A DNA stretch of 17,619 bases from Micrococcales bacterium (GCA_003157445.1 PMJN01000480.1:1834-19452), one strand, 5' to 3'. Shown: positions 1-8,677, numbered from the stretch's first letter. Notes: generated by a model not told the origin, from the sequence alone. Made by a program: numbers and translations.

Positions 1-1
1 C

Positions 2-1036
2 GGACCGAATCAAAAGTCGTGGGAAGAAGTGCCCGACCCCAAGATCGTCGACCCGAGCGATGTGATCGTGCGGGTGGACACCACAACAATCTGCGGCACC
101 GACCTACACATCCTCAAGGGGGACGTCCCGGCCGTGACCGACGGGCGGGTTCTGGGCCATGAAGGTGTCGGGACGATCACTGAGATCGGCTCCGCGGTGA
201 GCAAGCTTGTCGTGGGCGACCGCGTGATCATCTCCTGCATCACCTCGTGTGGCTCATGCTCGTACTGCCACCAGCAGCTCCCAGCGCACTGTCTGAACAA
301 GGAGGGTGCATCGGGCATCGGCTGGATCTTCGGCCACCTCATCGACGGAACCCAGGCGGAGTATGTGCGCGTTCCCTTCGCGGAGTCCTCCCTGCACAAG
401 CTGCCTGCGGGCGTCAGTGATGAGGCCGCGGTCATGCTCTCTGACATCCTGCCGACCGGCTTTGAAATCGGTGTGCGCAACGGCCGTGTCAAGCCTGGCG
501 ACGTGGTTGCCGTCGTGGGTGCCGGTCCAGTGGGCCTTTCGGCGATGATGACCGCAGGGCTCTATGGCGCGTCCCGCATCGTCGCCATCGATCTGGACGA
601 CAACCGGCTTGCCCAGGCCAAGAACTTCGGTGCCACCGACTCGGTCAACAGCGGCAGCGCCGGTTGGAAGGCCAAGCTGATGGCCATGACAGATGGCATG
701 GGCGTGGACGTTGCGATCGAGGCCGTGGGCGTTCCGCAGACCTTCGACATGGCTACCGAGATCATCCGCCCCGGCGGGACAGTGGCCAATGTCGGCGTGC
801 ACGGGACGTCGGTGGAGCTGAAGCTTCAGGACCTATGGATCAAGGATGTCGCGATCACTACTGGCCTGGTCAGTGCCACCACTACTCCGATGCTGCTCAA
901 ACTAGTCGCCCAGGGCAAGCTCACCCCCGAGAGGTTCGTGACCCACCGGTTTACCTTCGACTCCATCATGGATGCCTACGACACCTTCAGTCGCGCGGCA
1001 CAGTCGAAGGCACTTAAGGTCATCATCACGCGCTGA
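2..1036 (+). CDS. Zinc-dependent medium-chain alcohol dehydrogenase, 5' end outside window
   Basis: Predicted NAD(P)-dependent oxidoreductase converting alcohols to aldehydes or ketones, cytosolic. The frame is open from base 2 and reads GPNQKSWEEVPDPKI before the GTG at 29; this is typical N-terminal sequence of the family, so the true start lies before the window and roughly 8-10 residues are missing. Visible motifs are the catalytic-zinc Cys in ICGTD, the GHEGVG zinc/proton-relay motif, a four-Cys structural-zinc lobe (CGSCSYCHQQLPAHC), the Rossmann motif GAGPVG followed by an acidic strand end (IVAIDLDDNR, which favours NAD), and the C-terminus ALKVIITR. It converges on the minus-strand unit at 1149. 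Substrate cannot be told from sequence; secondary alcohol or threonine dehydrogenase-like members share these features. It may belong to the hypoxia island downstream, but its promoter is not visible. Confidence 0.9.
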   Translation, partial: GPNQKSWEEVPDPKIVDPSDVIVRVDTTTICGTDLHILKGDVPAVTDGRVLGHEGVGTITEIGSAVSKLVVGDRVIISCITSCGSCSYCHQQLPAHCLNKEGASGIGWIFGHLIDGTQAEYVRVPFAESSLHKLPAGVSDEAAVMLSDILPTGFEIGVRNGRVKPGDVVAVVGAGPVGLSAMMTAGLYGASRIVAIDLDDNRLAQAKNFGATDSVNSGSAGWKAKLMAMTDGMGVDVAIEAVGVPQTFDMATEIIRPGGTVANVGVHGTSVELKLQDLWIKDVAITTGLVSATTTPMLLKLVAQGKLTPERFVTHRFTFDSIMDAYDTFSRAAQSKALKVIITR

Positions 1037-1046
1037 GGCCCAACGG

Positions 1047-1099
1047 TTCAGCTTTGGGCGCCGGGGAGCTTAGCATCCTGCCAGGTGCCCCAAGCTGAG
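1047..1099. terminator. Imperfect inverted repeat between convergent genes
   Basis: Bases 1047-1062 pair with 1084-1099 at 13 of 16 positions around a 21-nt loop, just after the dehydrogenase stop and before the 3' end of the convergent gene. There is no T-run. Position and symmetry suggest a bidirectional terminator. The following bases up to 1148 hold two similar short units (CTTCGCTCGGC, CTGCGCTCGGC) of unknown meaning. Confidence 0.4.
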
Positions 1100-1148
1100 C
1101 TTTCACCACTTCGCTCGGCCCTTCACTACTGCGCTCGGCGCGGGCGGC

Positions 1149-1751
1149 TCAGGTGTCCAGAGCGCGCTTCTGCGGATAGATCGTCTGGCCGCGGGCGAGC
1201 ATGGCCACGAACTGCTCGATGGCACGGGCCCGGGTGTCGGGGCGTTTGGCGCTGTCGATCCGGTACAGCACAGCGTAACGATTCTGGCTGGTGAGGATCT
1301 CGAACATGGCTCGGGCCCAAGGTGACGCGCACAGTGCCGCGTTCAGGTCGGCCGGCACTTGCATCTTGGCCGGGCCGGCATACGCCGCGTCCCAGCGGCC
1401 GTCGGCCTTGGCGCGCTCAACCTGGCTCAGGCCTGCCGGCTGGATCCGGCCCTCCGCGATCAGTCGCGACACGATGGCAACATTGCGTGCCGACCACCGG
1501 CTGCGTTCTCGGCGGGGCGTGAAGCGTTGGCGGTACGTGCTCTGGTCACGGTGGCGCACTTGACCATCGATCCAGCCATGACACAAAGCCTCATCGAGCG
1601 CGACGTCGTGGGTGAGGCTGGTGGGGTGGGTCGTTCCCTTCTTGGCCAGCACCACCCACACGCCCGTGGACATCTCATGGTGCTCACTGAGCCACTGCAG
1701 CCATCCGTGGCCATCAGCGACAATCAGATCGGGCAGGTCGTCGGTAATCAT
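1149..1751 (-). CDS. YdeI/OmpD-associated family protein
   Basis: A 200-residue protein of the YdeI/OmpD-associated family (COG4430 type), whose biochemical role is poorly defined; some members are linked to peptide or bacteriocin protection. Recognisable family sequence includes GVWVVLAKKG, the central ALCHGWIDGQ motif, the RQRFTPRRERSRWSARN block and the C-terminal FEILTSQNRYAVLYRI region. The start chosen is ATG at 1751 (MITDDLPDLIV). The frame remains open upstream to 1829, but that would overlap the neighbouring gene. The start lies 22 nt after the stop of the 87-residue gene, so both are probably one transcript with coupled translation; no strong Shine-Dalgarno is seen here. Soluble, no signal peptide. 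Family assignment is firm, function is not. Confidence 0.8.
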   Translation of the reverse strand: MITDDLPDLIVADGHGWLQWLSEHHEMSTGVWVVLAKKGTTHPTSLTHDVALDEALCHGWIDGQVRHRDQSTYRQRFTPRRERSRWSARNVAIVSRLIAEGRIQPAGLSQVERAKADGRWDAAYAGPAKMQVPADLNAALCASPWARAMFEILTSQNRYAVLYRIDSAKRPDTRARAIEQFVAMLARGQTIYPQKRALDT

Positions 1752-1773
1752 GCCTGTGGGCCCGACATCGGGC

Positions 1774-2037
1774 TTAGTCGAAGAACTCGATGCGGGGCTC
1801 ACCCTTGACCCCGCCACGCGCCATCGCATCGCGCAGGTCGGGGTTGGCGAAGAACGCCCGGGCCGTGTCCAGCGAGTCGAACTGGTGAATGACCAGGATA
1901 TTGTTCGGATCGCCCGACATCCGGTGAACAGACTCCTCGGTAACCCCGCCAGCGGCCCGCATCGGGGCGACAGAGTCGTACACCCGCCAGAAGGCTTCGA
2001 AGTCGTTGACGCGGTGGAGGATCAGGGCAAGGGTCAT
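1774..2037 (-). CDS. Small dimeric alpha/beta-barrel protein, function unknown
   Basis: An 87-residue protein with the pattern of ferredoxin-like dimeric alpha/beta-barrel proteins (antibiotic-biosynthesis-monooxygenase, EthD or DUF1330-like): strand LALILHRV, helix DFEAFWRVYDS, strand NNILVIHQF, helix SLDTARAFFANPDLRDAMARGG, and a final strand. ATG at 2037 is preceded by a strong Shine-Dalgarno (AAGGAG, spacer about 8 nt), which fixes the start. It is the first gene of a two-gene minus-strand unit with the YdeI-family gene. No catalytic residues can be named; such small barrels act as monooxygenases, isomerases or stress proteins. Confidence 0.75.
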   Translation of the reverse strand: MTLALILHRVNDFEAFWRVYDSVAPMRAAGGVTEESVHRMSGDPNNILVIHQFDSLDTARAFFANPDLRDAMARGGVKGEPRIEFFD

Positions 2038-2228
2038 GGCTGTTCTCCTTATTGGCCGTCATGGGGTTCGTGGTCTTAATTGCACGGGGCCACGCCTAAG
2101 ACGTGCCCTCATCAAAAACGTACATTCCCTTCGGCCACTGGTCTAGCCTCCCCCTCCGCCACTGCTCTAGAGACAATTCGACCGGTCTGATCCACAGCAA
2201 AGGCAGCAGCCATGACTGAGGGGCCACA
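2038..2228. other. Intergenic region with a spaced direct repeat
   Basis: This gap lies between the minus-strand unit and the broken hydrolase. It must hold the promoter of the minus-strand unit. The clearest structure is a 13-bp direct repeat, GCCACTGGTCTAG at 2134-2146 and GCCACTGCTCTAG at 2158-2170 (one mismatch, period 24 bp). No convincing sigma-70-type promoter was identified. Confidence 0.4.
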
Positions 2229-3524
2229 ATGGCCTACCGTACCCAGGACGTCCCGGTGGACGGTGGGACTCTGCGGGTCGGTCAGTGGGATTCGAACGAC
2301 TGCGAATACTCGGGCGCAACGGTCACGCGGTGTACGGGATCACCGTCTCCCACCCTGGCCTGGACGAGCCTTGCCAAGGCCTTGCCGCACGTGCGGCTCA
2401 TCGGATTTCTCCTAGGTGCAAACCCGGCCGTTGCGGGTTGGGAGGAAACTCTTCGCCCTGTCGGTGGGAGGCTTTACGTTCAATCCTGTTTGGTGATAAC
2501 CAAGCCCGGCACTGTTTGGCGGTACCAGCGTGAACCGCGCCAGCCCAGGCGCGGCAGCGCGCGGCGACTTGGGAGTTTTTGGCCCTGTCTGTGAAGCGCG
2601 AACCTGCACCTGTTGTCTTCGGGCAGCGGTTGGAATCCTGGTCATTTATGGACGAGAGGATGTCAACGTCCCTGATCTGCGTGGTCGAGGTCGCAGTGCC
2701 GGGCTTGCCGGACCCTACGGCATGGCCAGACACGCGGCGGATCTCGAGGCAGTGATCCAGTGGCTGGACCTGCCGCCCGCCATTTTGCTCGGACATTCAA
2801 TGGGCGCTTTCGTTGCGGTGGTGTCGGCGCACCTGTATCCGGATCGGTTCAGCGATGTCCTGCTGATGGCGGTCTTCCTCGGAGCGTCCCGGCTGGCATC
2901 AGTAGGGAGGATCTGTTCGAGGCCATCCTGGGTCCCGCTGATGCTCGGTTGCCGATGACGTTCCCGGATCGCGGCGTACCTAGAGTTCTGGAAGCAGCAC
3001 CCGGCCTTCGCCGACCAGGGTGACGATGACATCGATGGACTCGCTGATTACCCCAACTATGACCTGACCCGGAGCCGTTGCTGCGGCCGTCAGCCTCGGC
3101 GGAGGCGGTCAGGGCGGACTCGATGGACCAATACGGCGGGGGAGTGGTGCAAGCACCGTTGGTTGGGCTGCGGCGCCCTGGCATGGAACCGAACCAGGTC
3201 ATCTCGCTCCTGACCGCGCAACGAGGACTTCTCAACCAGACTCGTGGCCTCTATAGCTCAGCAGAGATCGAGCGTTGGAGGGCTGATCTGCCCGCCGTGA
3301 AGATCAGGGAAGTGCCTGACGTCAACCACTACACGATTGTCACCAGCGCCGCGGGAGCCAGTGCCGTGGCTCGGGAGGTCCTTCAAGTTCCTGGAGGCCT
3401 GAGGAACCTCCTCGTCGGCCGGTTGTGGGGCGAAGGCCGGCCGCGAGCCATACCGCTCCTGGTCGCTGGCTGCCCGCCCGCCGACCCGGGCCCTGCCGAT
3501 CTTGTGTTCTGGTGGGTGTTGTAA
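2229..3524 (+). pseudogene. Broken alpha/beta-hydrolase gene
   Basis: Pieces of one alpha/beta-hydrolase lie in order but in different frames. N-terminus MAYRTQDVPVDGGTLRVGQWD (2229 on), then HAVYGITVSH one frame over (about 2321-2350), LAWTSLAKALPHVRLI back in the first frame, then foreign sequence to about 2665, then PDLRGRGRSAGLAGPYGMARH and the nucleophile elbow GHSMG (2791-2805). ISREDLFEAILGP and MTFPDR are in another frame (about 2905-2970), AAYLEFWKQHPAF in a third, and LRPSASAEAVRADS with QRGLLN and the C-terminal PDVNHYTIV (candidate catalytic His) in a further frame from 3078. The family C-terminus would be expected near 3400; the last frame stops at 3524. Neighbouring genes are intact, so systematic sequencing error is unlikely. 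Not expected to make an active enzyme. Confidence 0.8.
2404..2665. other. Approximately 260-bp insertion inside the broken hydrolase
   Basis: The hydrolase should run directly from HVRLI(A) to PDLRGRGRSA, but the two are separated by unrelated sequence; the exact edges are uncertain by several bases. The insert has a small hairpin (AACCCG at 2421-2426 with CGGGTT at 2434-2439). It also has two partial copies of one unit sharing TTGGGAG, GCCCTGTC and AATCCTG in the same order (2438-2488 and 2569-2640), and 7-bp inverted repeats AGGTGCA/TGCACCT at 2414-2420 and 2605-2611. No target-site duplication or transposase was seen. It could be a small non-autonomous element, rearranged debris, or an assembly join. 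Confidence 0.5.
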
Positions 3525-3542
3525 CGGGACTTTCGACTCTGC
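3523..3542 (+). promoter_or_regulatory. DosR/DevR-type box upstream of stress gene
   Basis: The sequence CGGGACTTTCGACTCTG (3525-3541) keeps the GGGACT half of the 20-bp DosR box consensus (TTSGGGACTWWAGTCCCSAA) and part of the other half. Aligned to the consensus, its centre is 3532.5, about 43 nt before the ATG at 3576. That is the classical activator position if transcription starts at the ATG. The DevR encoded nearby has an essentially mycobacterial recognition helix. Binding is inferred. Confidence 0.55.
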
Positions 3543-3562
3543 CGCTGGCGGTACAAAGGCGC

Positions 3563-3568
3563 GACGAT
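3563..3568 (+). promoter_or_regulatory. Possible -10 box of stress gene (leaderless)
   Basis: GACGAT lies 7 nt before the ATG at 3576 and keeps the A2 and T6 of the actinobacterial TANNNT motif. There is no Shine-Dalgarno before the ATG and no good -35, as expected for an activator-dependent leaderless promoter. Weak on its own. Confidence 0.3.
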
Positions 3569-3575
3569 CGTTGCC

Positions 3576-4055
3576 ATGCAGACACCTACCACTCCCGGCT
3601 CGTCGGGCACGAAATCGCCGAGTGGCGTGCCCGACGTGGTAGCCGGTCTGGTCAACGACGGCATGGCGACTCTGGTCGCCGGTGCGGCTGTGCGCGAAGC
3701 CGTGCACCGTGGATCCCGTGTGCGCTTTGTTCAGGTGCTGCCTGCAGGCCTGAGCGCGGAGGACCGCACGGAAATGGACGTGGCGATGTTCGGGGTCGCC
3801 TTGCGTGCCTTGCACCGACAGCGGCGGGTGCCGTGCACCTTCGAGACCGTTGAGGGGGACGCGGCGCTGACTCTGGTTGAACGCAGTCGCGGCGCCGCGG
3901 TCCTGGTAGTGGGTCGCGATGCGCCCGACGCCGTCAACGCGGTGGGTAAGTACTGTCAGGAGCACGCCTGCTGCGACGTGCTGACCGTTGCGGGCCCTGA
4001 CCTCCTGCTGCAGCCGGCGGGTGGGGTCGATGTGAGGACTACGGACAAGTCCTAG
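3576..4055 (+). CDS. Universal-stress-protein-like protein (divergent USP fold)
   Basis: A 159-residue protein resembling a single universal stress protein domain. Visible parts are a first strand and helix (residues about 20-48, ending AAVREAVHRGSRVRFVQVLP), a middle helix, the FETVEGDAALTLVERSRGAAVLVVGRD segment (beta4 region) and VGKYCQEHACCDVLTV, which matches the end of the USP nucleotide-binding loop. The canonical G-2x-G-9x-G(S/T) motif is altered: G113-R114, then G124-K125 instead of a G-S/T pair. The Asp of the first strand is also not in its usual place, so ATP binding is doubtful. The start ATG has no Shine-Dalgarno; it is supported by the DosR-type box centred 43 nt upstream. Several USPs belong to the mycobacterial DosR regulon, and the sensor kinase gene follows after 29 nt. 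Probably a cytosolic hypoxia or dormancy stress protein. Confidence 0.65.
   Translation: MQTPTTPGSSGTKSPSGVPDVVAGLVNDGMATLVAGAAVREAVHRGSRVRFVQVLPAGLSAEDRTEMDVAMFGVALRALHRQRRVPCTFETVEGDAALTLVERSRGAAVLVVGRDAPDAVNAVGKYCQEHACCDVLTVAGPDLLLQPAGGVDVRTTDKS
4036..4052 (+). promoter_or_regulatory. GGACT-N7-AGTCC inverted repeat upstream of devS
   Basis: GGACT (4036-4040) and AGTCC (4048-4052) are the inner half-sites of the DosR box, but 7 nt apart rather than 2. The repeat lies in the last codons of the stress gene, centred 41 nt before the likely leaderless start of devS at 4085. It could be an autoregulatory DevR site or a chance repeat inside coding DNA. Confidence 0.35.
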
Positions 4056-4071
4056 TTCGTCGGTTTCACCC

Positions 4072-4077
4072 TAGAAT
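4072..4077 (+). promoter_or_regulatory. -10 box of devS (leaderless)
   Basis: TAGAAT matches TANNNT perfectly and ends 7 nt before the GTG at 4085, so transcription would start at or next to the start codon. No Shine-Dalgarno is present. A separate promoter lets devS be transcribed independently of the stress gene. Confidence 0.55.
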
Positions 4078-4084
4078 CGACTAG

Positions 4085-5839
<1,755 letters not shown>

Positions 5840-5880
5840 GACACTTTTCACTGTTCCTGTCTTGGTCGCGGCGAGGCATG

Positions 5881-5900
5881 CTGGTCTTTCGAGTTGTGCG
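5881..5900 (+). promoter_or_regulatory. Weak DosR-like box before CBS-BON gene
   Basis: CTGGTCTTTCGAGTTGTGCG matches the stress-gene box (CGGGACTTTCGACTCTGCCG) at 13 of 20 positions, including an uninterrupted CTTTCGA. Its centre is only about 30 nt before the ATG at 5919, which also has its own Shine-Dalgarno, so it cannot occupy the standard -42.5 position for a transcript including that leader. It may be non-functional or repressing. Confidence 0.25.
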
Positions 5901-5918
5901 TTCAAAGGAAAGGTCGAC

Positions 5919-6518
5919 ATGCTTGTTCGCGAGATCATGACGAGTCCGGCATACAGCGTGCATGAGGGTACGAACCTTGAGACAGCGCTGAAGTTGATGG
6001 CGACCGCCAGGGTGACCTGCCTTCCTGTCGTTGACGATGCCGAGCGCGTGGTCGGTGTCATCAGCGAGGCTGACCTGCTGAAGGCAGATCTGGAGCCAGA
6101 CCCCAGGGCGCACGTGCGCCCAGTTCGGCAGTCGGCCGAGTCAAGACTGACCACCGTAGGTCAGGTGATGACGGCGCACCCCCACACAGTGCGTCAGGAC
6201 AGCGACGTGGCGGACCTGGCTCACACCTTTGCCACAACCTCCTTCAAGAGCGTGCCCGTCGTGCAGGGCGAGGTGCTCCTGGGAGTCGTCAGCCGAAGTG
6301 ACGTGATACGGGCGATGGCTCGATCTGACCAGGAGATAGCTGCCGAAATCACCAGAACCCTGGCGGAGACCGGTCTGGCGGCCTGGCACGTCGAGGTCAA
6401 CGCAGGGGTAGTACAGGTGAGGGGCAACGGATCGGACCGGGAGCGAGCAGCAGCCACGTCGGTTGCCCAGTCCGTTAAGGGCGTTCGCCATGTCACCTCG
6501 CCGGTGGCCGACGCCTGA
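5919..6518 (+). CDS. CBS-CBS-BON domain protein
   Basis: A 199-residue protein with two CBS domains and a C-terminal BON domain. CBS1 (about 1-60) begins LVREIMTSPAYSV and includes CLPVVDDAERVVGVISEADLL. CBS2 (about 75-130) has VGQVMTAHPHTV and KSVPVVQGEVLLGVVSRSDVI. BON (about 138-195) includes AAWHVEVNAGVVQVRG and the terminal VKGVRHVTSPV. CBS pairs usually bind adenine nucleotides. BON domains often contact phospholipid or other macromolecules, but no signal peptide is present, so it is likely cytosolic. The start is ATG 5919, chosen from the Shine-Dalgarno AAAGGAAAGG ending about 6 nt upstream and from alignment with family N-termini; the frame is open further upstream but overlaps devS. 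It sits between devS and devR. The CBS protein Hrp1 belongs to the mycobacterial DosR regulon, so a role in the same response is plausible. Confidence 0.88.
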   Translation: MLVREIMTSPAYSVHEGTNLETALKLMATARVTCLPVVDDAERVVGVISEADLLKADLEPDPRAHVRPVRQSAESRLTTVGQVMTAHPHTVRQDSDVADLAHTFATTSFKSVPVVQGEVLLGVVSRSDVIRAMARSDQEIAAEITRTLAETGLAAWHVEVNAGVVQVRGNGSDRERAAATSVAQSVKGVRHVTSPVADA

Positions 6519-6651
6519 CCCGCCGACCTCTGGCATTGTTGCCGGCGGCGGTGCGAAGCCTGAGCCGAGGATCTGCCGAAAAGGGGTGGGACCGATCATT
6601 GGCCGCTTGGATGGGCCATGATGATGGAATCCGGCACGGGAAGGCGACGAG

Positions 6652-7308
6652 ATGACGATCCGCATATTTCTCCTCGATGATCATGAGATCGTGCGACGCG
6701 GACTTCGGGAACTACTTGAGACCGTTGACGACTTCGAAGTGGTAGGCGAGTCCGGCTCTGCTGTCGAGGCGGCGCGACGGATCCCCGCCCTTCGACCCAA
6801 CGTGGCGATCTTCGACGCACGGCTGCCCGATGGGTCGGGCATCGACGTATGCCGCGACGTTCGGTCGGTGGACCCTGCGATCGCGGGGCTGATCCTGACG
6901 TCCTTTGACGACGAACAAGCGCTCGCAACGGCGGTTCTGGCCGGGGCGGCTGGGTATCTGCTGAAGGACATCAAGGGCAACGGACTGATTGAGGCCGTTC
7001 GCAAGGCAGCCGCCGGGGAACAGCTGATCGATCCGTTGACTATTGAACGGGTGCGAGCCGGTTGGACCAACCACGCGGGAGCCGACCCGCGGCTGCGGCT
7101 TCTGTCCCCGCAGGAGCGTCGAATCCTCGACCATGTCGCAGAGGGCCTCACGAACCGTCAGATCGGTGAGGCCATGTCCTTGGCCGAGAAGACTGTCAAG
7201 AACTACATCACCGCGGTGTTGGGCAAGCTGGGCATGGAACGGCGCACACAAGCAGCTGTCTTTGCTGTGACCCATCAAGGCCATTCGGTGAATCGACCGC
7301 CCGAGTGA
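6652..7308 (+). CDS. devR: DevR/DosR-like NarL/LuxR-family response regulator
   Basis: A 218-residue response regulator. The receiver domain (1-120) has the acidic pair D9/D10 in LLDDHE, phospho-acceptor D55 (IFDARLPDGSG), T83 and K105 (LLKDIKG). These match D54, T82 and K104 of M. tuberculosis DevR with an offset of one. The LuxR/GerE helix-turn-helix (about 145-205) contains LAEKTVKNY and LGMERRTQAAVFA, almost identical to the mycobacterial recognition helix region; hence it probably binds the same GGGACT-type box, one of which is seen upstream of the stress gene. The start ATG is supported by GGAAGG about 8 nt upstream. It follows the CBS-BON gene by 133 nt and is expected to be the partner of the DevS-like kinase. 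It should activate transcription when oxygen falls or NO/CO rises. Confidence 0.92.
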   Translation: MTIRIFLLDDHEIVRRGLRELLETVDDFEVVGESGSAVEAARRIPALRPNVAIFDARLPDGSGIDVCRDVRSVDPAIAGLILTSFDDEQALATAVLAGAAGYLLKDIKGNGLIEAVRKAAAGEQLIDPLTIERVRAGWTNHAGADPRLRLLSPQERRILDHVAEGLTNRQIGEAMSLAEKTVKNYITAVLGKLGMERRTQAAVFAVTHQGHSVNRPPE

Positions 7309-7345
7309 CCAAGTGCGCGGACGAGCGTGAGGGGCCACGATCGGG

Positions 7346-7351
7346 CACAAT
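7346..7351 (+). promoter_or_regulatory. Possible -10 box of CoA-transferase gene (leaderless)
   Basis: CACAAT ends 6 nt before the GTG at 7358 and keeps A2, A5 and T6 of TATAAT. No Shine-Dalgarno precedes the GTG. An ATG at 7350 is out of frame. No DosR-type box was found at the expected -42 position. Confidence 0.35.
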
Positions 7352-7357
7352 GGCGAA

Positions 7358-8584
7358 GTGCAGACGATAAGCCTCGACCAGCTTGAACGTCACCTGGGTG
7401 CCATTGAGGGCGTGCCGCGAGTGGTGGTTGGCGGCAATGCGACGACACCATGGTCGGCACTTGAGGCAGTCGACCGCGCGATCGAGCGGTATCGCATCTA
7501 TCAGATCAACTCCCCAGTGGGCATTCCGACTCGCTCTGGGGTCATTGCCGAGACCAGCTTCGTTGGTCCTGGCATGCGTCACCACCCGGCCCTGCGGTAC
7601 ATCCCGAGCAGGCTGTCCGTGGTGCCGGTGCTCTTTCAGCGGACTCTGCCTCCAGATATTGTTCTGCTGCACTGCGCTCCGGCCAGGGACGGCCTGTTGA
7701 GCATGGGAATTGAGGTGAATATCCTTCCTGCGGCGGTCGAAGCCTGCCGTGCCCGCGGTGGCCTGGTGATCGCGGTGATCAACTCCCGCATGCCATACAC
7801 GTTCGGGGACTCACAGATCCCCACCGAGGCGGTTGACCTCGCGGTGGAGATCGAGTGCGAGCTCGATGACGTGCAAAACAACCCAGCGGATGAGGCCAGC
7901 CTGGTGATCGCTGACCGTATTGCGGCCATGATCGATGACGGGGCAACGCTGCAGATGGGTATTGGGGCGGTGCCTGACTCGACTCTGAAGGCTCTGGCAG
8001 CCCGGAGCGGGCTGCGGGTCTGGAGCGAGATGTTCTCCGACGGGCTCCTGAACCTGGACACCGCGAACGCGCTCGAGGAGGACCATGTGCTCACAGCGTC
8101 CTTCTGTTTTGGCTCGCGCAGGCTGTATGACTGGGTGGACGGTAACCCTCGCTTGCAGATGCTGCGGACCGAAAAGACCAACAGCCCGGCGTTGATTGCT
8201 GCCAATCGCCAGATGACGAGCGTGAACGCCGCCCTGGAGGTGGATCTGTTCGCCCAAGCCAATGCCTCGCGGATTAACGCCAGGATCTATTCCGGGTACG
8301 GCGGACAGACTGACTTCATCGTTGGAGCCCTGCACTCGCCCGGCGGCCAGGCGTTCATCGCCTTGCGCAGTTGGCACCCGCGCGCCGATTGCTCAGCCGT
8401 CGTTCCGTTGTTGGATGAGCCGGTGACCTCATTCCAGCAGACCGCTGTGGTGACCGAGCAGGGTGTGGCCGAGTTGCTGGGTTATGACGAGAAGACCCAG
8501 GCACGTCACTTGATTGAATATGCTGCTCATCCCAACGTTCGCTCGGAGCTCTGGGAAGAGGCCAAGGAGCTGGGCCTCGCCTGA
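7358..8584 (+). CDS. Acetyl-CoA hydrolase/4-hydroxybutyrate CoA-transferase family protein
   Basis: A 408-residue protein of the Cat2/AbfT-type family I CoA-transferases and acetyl-CoA hydrolases. These move CoA between acyl-CoA (often acetyl-CoA) and a carboxylate such as 4-hydroxybutyrate, succinate or propionate through a glutamyl-CoA intermediate. Visible are MGIGAVPDSTLKAL, the candidate catalytic glutamate E224 in WSEMFSDGLLNL, the CoA-binding YGGQTDFIVGALHSPGG segment and the C-terminal VTEQGVAELLG. Length is close to the 430-residue norm. Cytosolic, no targeting signal. Start GTG 7358 gives a family-like N-terminus and fits a leaderless promoter. It lies 49 nt after devR in the same direction, so partial read-through is possible. 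Substrate cannot be assigned; a role in fermentation under low oxygen is a contextual inference. Confidence 0.85.
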   Translation: MQTISLDQLERHLGAIEGVPRVVVGGNATTPWSALEAVDRAIERYRIYQINSPVGIPTRSGVIAETSFVGPGMRHHPALRYIPSRLSVVPVLFQRTLPPDIVLLHCAPARDGLLSMGIEVNILPAAVEACRARGGLVIAVINSRMPYTFGDSQIPTEAVDLAVEIECELDDVQNNPADEASLVIADRIAAMIDDGATLQMGIGAVPDSTLKALAARSGLRVWSEMFSDGLLNLDTANALEEDHVLTASFCFGSRRLYDWVDGNPRLQMLRTEKTNSPALIAANRQMTSVNAALEVDLFAQANASRINARIYSGYGGQTDFIVGALHSPGGQAFIALRSWHPRADCSAVVPLLDEPVTSFQQTAVVTEQGVAELLGYDEKTQARHLIEYAAHPNVRSELWEEAKELGLA

Positions 8585-8677
8585 GCGGGGCTGTTCTGGC
8601 ACGTTGGCACCGCGGTCACCGTGTGCTCTTGTCTTGACAGTGGTCATGGATGGTTTCCGGTTCGAGTACAGTGGACG

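Noticed and set aside
2636..2670. ILVIYGREDVNVP in the insert as a hydrolase acid-residue motif
   Set aside because: It appears before the nucleophile region, out of family order, and overlaps the insert edge; likely chance.
6583..6610. GGGACC...GGCC before devR as a DosR box
   Set aside because: The spacer between the half-sites is too long and the second half is poor.
8634..8672. TTGACA and TACAGT as a promoter for a small RNA before the hairpin
   Set aside because: The spacing is 27 nt, far from the usual 17, so they do not form one promoter.
8651..8675. CCGGTTCGAGT resembling a tRNA T-arm
   Set aside because: The stem partner is missing and no acceptor or anticodon arms fit around it.
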